Shown here: in pieces, positions 61,522 to 64,000 of the stretch
Layout: each line of letters opens with the position of its first letter
How positions within the stretch are numbered: position 1 is the stretch's first letter
Assembly: GCF_900178525.1 (NCBI RefSeq)
Contig: NZ_FXDJ01000006.1
Location: forward strand, 186,001 to 250,000
Direction of reading: 5' to 3'
Origin: Massilibacteroides vaginae
Lineage (GTDB): Bacteria; Bacteroidota; Bacteroidia; Bacteroidales; Tannerellaceae
Length of the DNA: 64,000 bases
Notes under the pieces: model-generated
What the model saw: only the letters and a program-made list of their open reading frames with translations
Databases searched by the model: none
Told to the model about the DNA's origin: nothing
Position numbers and translations under genes: made by a program

Positions 61522-63543
61522 TTATTTTTTAGTAGTCAATAAGTCCTGCAATTTAAGCAATTCATCCCGATATTGAGCAGCCTCGATAAAGTCGAGTTTT
61601 TTAGCAGCTTCAGCCATTTGTTTGCGCGTGCGTTCAATCGCTTTCTCTAATTGGGGGCGCGACATGTAGCTAATCACCGGATCTGCAACAAGGCTTGGTT
61701 GCGGCTCAACATAAGCATAAGGATCGATCGCAAGCGTACCTTTTTCCGACAACAAGGAAGATGTGTTTCGTTTCACCTGTGTAGGTGTGATGCCATGAGC
61801 TTCGTTATATGCCAACTGTTTCTCACGCCTACGGTTCGTTTCGTCTATAGTAAGCTGCATACTGGCCGTGATTTTATCCGCGTAGAAGATCACCTTTCCA
61901 TTCACATTACGGGCCGCGCGTCCGGCAGTTTGCGTCAGCGAACGGTGAGATCTGAGGAATCCTTCTTTATCCGCATCAAGTATGGCAACAAGAGATACTT
62001 CTGGTAAATCCAGACCTTCACGCAACAAGTTCACTCCGATCAACACATCAAACAAGCCCTTTCGCAAATCATCCATAATCTGAATGCGGTCAAGTGTTTC
62101 CACATCACTATGAATATAATTACAGCGCACGCCCATCCTACCCAAGTAAGCAGTAAGCTCTTCGGCCATACGTTTGGTCAGGGTAGTAACCAACACCCGT
62201 TCGTCAATGGCAGAACAACGCTGTATTTCTTCCATCAGATCATCAATCTGGTTCATTGTAGGCCGGATATCAATCACCGGATCAAGAAGTCCGGTCGGTC
62301 GAATCACCTGATCAACGATTACCCCTTCACTCTTTTCCAATTCAAAATCCGCAGGTGTCGCACTAACGTAAATGGCACAATGAATAAGTGACTCGAACTC
62401 TTCAAACATAAGTGGGCGATTGTCCGTTGCCGCCGGCAGACGAAATCCATATTCCACCAAGTTTTGTTTTCTCGAACGGTCTCCACCATACATGGCACGT
62501 ATCTGAGGTATAGTAACATGACTTTCGTCAACTACGAGCATAAAATCTTCGGAGAAATAATCTAACAAACAATAAGGACGTTCGCCGGCTTCGCGTCCGT
62601 CAAAATAGCGGGAGTAGTTTTCAATGCCGGAGCAATGCCCCAATTCCCGGATCATTTCAAGATCAAACGTAACACGTTCATAAAGACGCTTGGCTTCAAA
62701 ATGCTTCCCTATGGACTTCAAGTACTCTACCTGAGTTCCAAGATCCACATCAATTTGTCCGATTGCCCTGTTCAGCTGATCCTGTGTAGTTACAAACAGA
62801 TTAGTCGGATAGATATTCAGCTCATTTTGTTCATCGATTTCTTTTCCCGTATCCGGCTCAAAAGTAGAAATTCGCTCTATCTCATCACCCCAGAATTCTA
62901 TTCGGTAAGCCATTCCATCGAATGTTTCAATCGCGGGGAAGATATCCACTGTATCCCCATTCACGCGAAACGTGCCCCGTCGAAATTCCACTTTGTCATT
63001 TACATATAAAGCACCTACAAACCGGCGAATCATTTCATCCCGGTCTATCCTCATTCCCGTTTCCAGATGCACCACTTTCTCGGCAAAAGCACTCGGGTCC
63101 GCCATACCATACAGGCAAGAAACAGAAGAAACAACAATCACATCCTTACGTCCGGATAATAAAGAAGCCGTTGCCCGCAAACGAAGTTTATCTATCTCAT
63201 CGTTGATGGCCAGGTCTTTTTCTATATAGGTATCTGTAGTAGGAAGGTAAGCCTCAGGCTGGTAATAATCATAATACGAAACAAAATACTCCACCGCGTT
63301 ATTCGGAAAGAAAGCCTTAAACTCACTGTAAAGCTGAGCTGCCAAAGTTTTATTATGACTAAGGATCAAGGTAGGTCGTTGCACTTTCTCAATCACATTC
63401 GCGACTGTAAAAGTTTTGCCCGAACCTGTAACACCAAGCAAGGTTTGGAAAGGAACTCCGCTAAGCAAGCCTTCCGTTAATGCGGCAATAGCCTCCGGCT
63501 GATCACCGGTAGGCTTAAACGGAGAAGATAATTCAAAATTCAT
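61522..63543 (-). CDS. uvrB: Excinuclease ABC subunit UvrB
   Basis: 673 residues. Walker A GVTGSGKT at 37-44, the beta-hairpin YYDYYQPEAYLP that verifies DNA damage, helicase motif VVDESHVT, motif VI QTAGRAARN, and the C-terminal UVR domain (KLDFIEAAQYRDELLKLQ) that contacts UvrC. Key component of nucleotide excision repair. Lies between pspC (3-base gap) and the DUF1460 gene. Confidence 0.98.
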   Translation of the reverse strand: MNFELSSPFKPTGDQPEAIAALTEGLLSGVPFQTLLGVTGSGKTFTVANVIEKVQRPTLILSHNKTLAAQLYSEFKAFFPNNAVEYFVSYYDYYQPEAYLPTTDTYIEKDLAINDEIDKLRLRATASLLSGRKDVIVVSSVSCLYGMADPSAFAEKVVHLETGMRIDRDEMIRRFVGALYVNDKVEFRRGTFRVNGDTVDIFPAIETFDGMAYRIEFWGDEIERISTFEPDTGKEIDEQNELNIYPTNLFVTTQDQLNRAIGQIDVDLGTQVEYLKSIGKHFEAKRLYERVTFDLEMIRELGHCSGIENYSRYFDGREAGERPYCLLDYFSEDFMLVVDESHVTIPQIRAMYGGDRSRKQNLVEYGFRLPAATDNRPLMFEEFESLIHCAIYVSATPADFELEKSEGVIVDQVIRPTGLLDPVIDIRPTMNQIDDLMEEIQRCSAIDERVLVTTLTKRMAEELTAYLGRMGVRCNYIHSDVETLDRIQIMDDLRKGLFDVLIGVNLLREGLDLPEVSLVAILDADKEGFLRSHRSLTQTAGRAARNVNGKVIFYADKITASMQLTIDETNRRREKQLAYNEAHGITPTQVKRNTSSLLSEKGTLAIDPYAYVEPQPSLVADPVISYMSRPQLEKAIERTRKQMAEAAKKLDFIEAAQYRDELLKLQDLLTTKK

Positions 63544-63546
63544 TCT

Positions 63547-63747
63547 TTAATTATCGGGGTCGACAGGCATAACAAGCCAAAGGATGAAATACGCAATTAC
63601 ACCTGAAAACAAAGTGAATACAGAAAGTAGAATATACCCGACACGCACAAGCGTCGGATCTACATCAAAATAGTTCGCAATACCTCCACAAACACCGCCT
63701 ATCATTTTATCTTTCAATGATCGGCTTAATCTTTTGCGTGTTTCCAT
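63547..63747 (-). CDS. PspC domain small membrane protein
   Basis: 66 residues: RLSRSLKDKMIGGVCGGIANYFDVDPTLVRV in parts, followed by one hydrophobic segment (ILLSVFTLFSGVIAYFILWL). This is the standard PspC domain, in enterobacteria a membrane partner in the phage-shock response. Here it is short and stands without other psp genes. First gene of the uvrB operon. Confidence 0.93.
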   Translation of the reverse strand: METRKRLSRSLKDKMIGGVCGGIANYFDVDPTLVRVGYILLSVFTLFSGVIAYFILWLVMPVDPDN

Positions 63748-63781
63748 CTTCTTTCTTCTTTTAAATGGGTGATTAATAGAT

Positions 63782-63812
63782 CAAAAATAGGAAAATCTTA
63801 ACATATTACAAA
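63782..63812 (-). promoter_or_regulatory. Promoter of pspC-uvrB (TTTG-N19-TATTTTTG)
   Basis: TTTG (63812-63809), 19 bases, then TATTTTTG (63789-63782) on the minus strand, a full match to the Bacteroidetes pattern. The -33 element overlaps the last codons of the upstream gene. Confidence 0.8.
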
Positions 63813-64000
63813 TAAAGAGCTACCTTATTTCTATCTGTTTCAACTGTTTCAAATTCGGATGTCACCGCACTGCTTCCCATAGGCACTCGTTCTTTACGAT
63901 ACACCATTTTACTATGCACTACGCTTCGTGCTGAAGTATGGAATTCCACAGCTCCGGTCTCGGCTTCTATACGCGCAACATTATCTTCGCGTACACCACA
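63806..64000 (-). CDS. Unidentified protein, C-terminal fragment (partial)
   Basis: The last 64 codons of a minus-strand gene that begins beyond the window edge. The frame is open from the edge to a TAA at 63808-63806 and the codon use looks coding (REDNVARIEAETGAVEFHTS, then SSAVTSEFETVETD). I do not recognise the family. Polar and charged, no membrane segment in the visible part. Confidence 0.65.
   Translation of the reverse strand, partial: CGVREDNVARIEAETGAVEFHTSARSVVHSKMVYRKERVPMGSSAVTSEFETVETDRNKVALYL

Overview
The window looks like a chromosomal segment from the Bacteroidetes, order Bacteroidales. The evidence is a SusC/SusD pair behind an ECF sigma factor and a FecR-type anti-sigma factor, many lipoproteins and DUF families typical of the phylum (DUF4286, DUF4861, DUF5106, DUF5686, DUF1460, DUF4199, PCMD), and promoters of the Bacteroidetes type (TAnnTTTG, sometimes with TTTG or TTG 19-20 bases upstream). 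Base composition is moderately AT-rich. I cannot name the genus from sequence alone. There is no phage, integrase, transposase, CRISPR array or rRNA; most of the window is ordinary core genome.

Layout. 1-9.1 kb is a minus-strand polysaccharide-utilisation-type operon: ECF sigma, FecR, SusC with an STN domain, SusD, an exported Gfo/Idh/MocA oxidoreductase and an exported sugar-isomerase-like TIM barrel cut by the window edge. 9.9-24.6 kb holds tRNA-Ala, DUF4286-ruvC, two glutamate dehydrogenases of different cofactor type, a receiver/ATP-grasp fusion related to PEP synthase, a MurU-like nucleotidyltransferase next to an AmgK-RapZ fusion kinase, a DUF4861 lipoprotein, a MATE exporter, a HAD phosphatase and formate-THF ligase. 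24.6-32.2 kb is a minus-strand run: ApbE, MntP, nitroreductase, GtrB-like glycosyltransferase, DUF4199, a beta-barrel and two PCMD lipoproteins, then tRNA-Gly and tRNA-Tyr. 32.2-38 kb has ribH, a TPR membrane protein, recF-DUF721, 5-formyl-THF cyclo-ligase, a CtpA-type protease and dCMP deaminase. 38-48.9 kb has an M3 peptidase, dps, a DUF5686 outer-membrane protein, a NatAB-like ABC exporter, dnaG and a thioredoxin-like lipoprotein. 49-64 kb has a probable small RNA or leader unit, a beta-barrel, an esterase, proS, a phosphoethanolamine transferase overlapping a hybrid histidine kinase, a Crp/Fnr regulator, a second DUF5686 protein and a pspC-uvrB-DUF1460 operon.

The least explained material is between genes. 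Five intergenic regions (about 9.45, 19.4, 33.7, 49.0 and 57.5 kb) carry related AT-rich elements made of three 21- or 22-bp units and sharing the word ATAAAGGATAT. The ~49.2 kb region also holds a promoter, a 14-codon ORF and a terminator stacked within 81 bases, followed by a degenerate second copy. Among proteins, the two unusual architectures are the AmgK-RapZ C-terminal fusion beside MurU, and the double-receiver PEP-synthase-like protein lacking the phosphohistidine domain.
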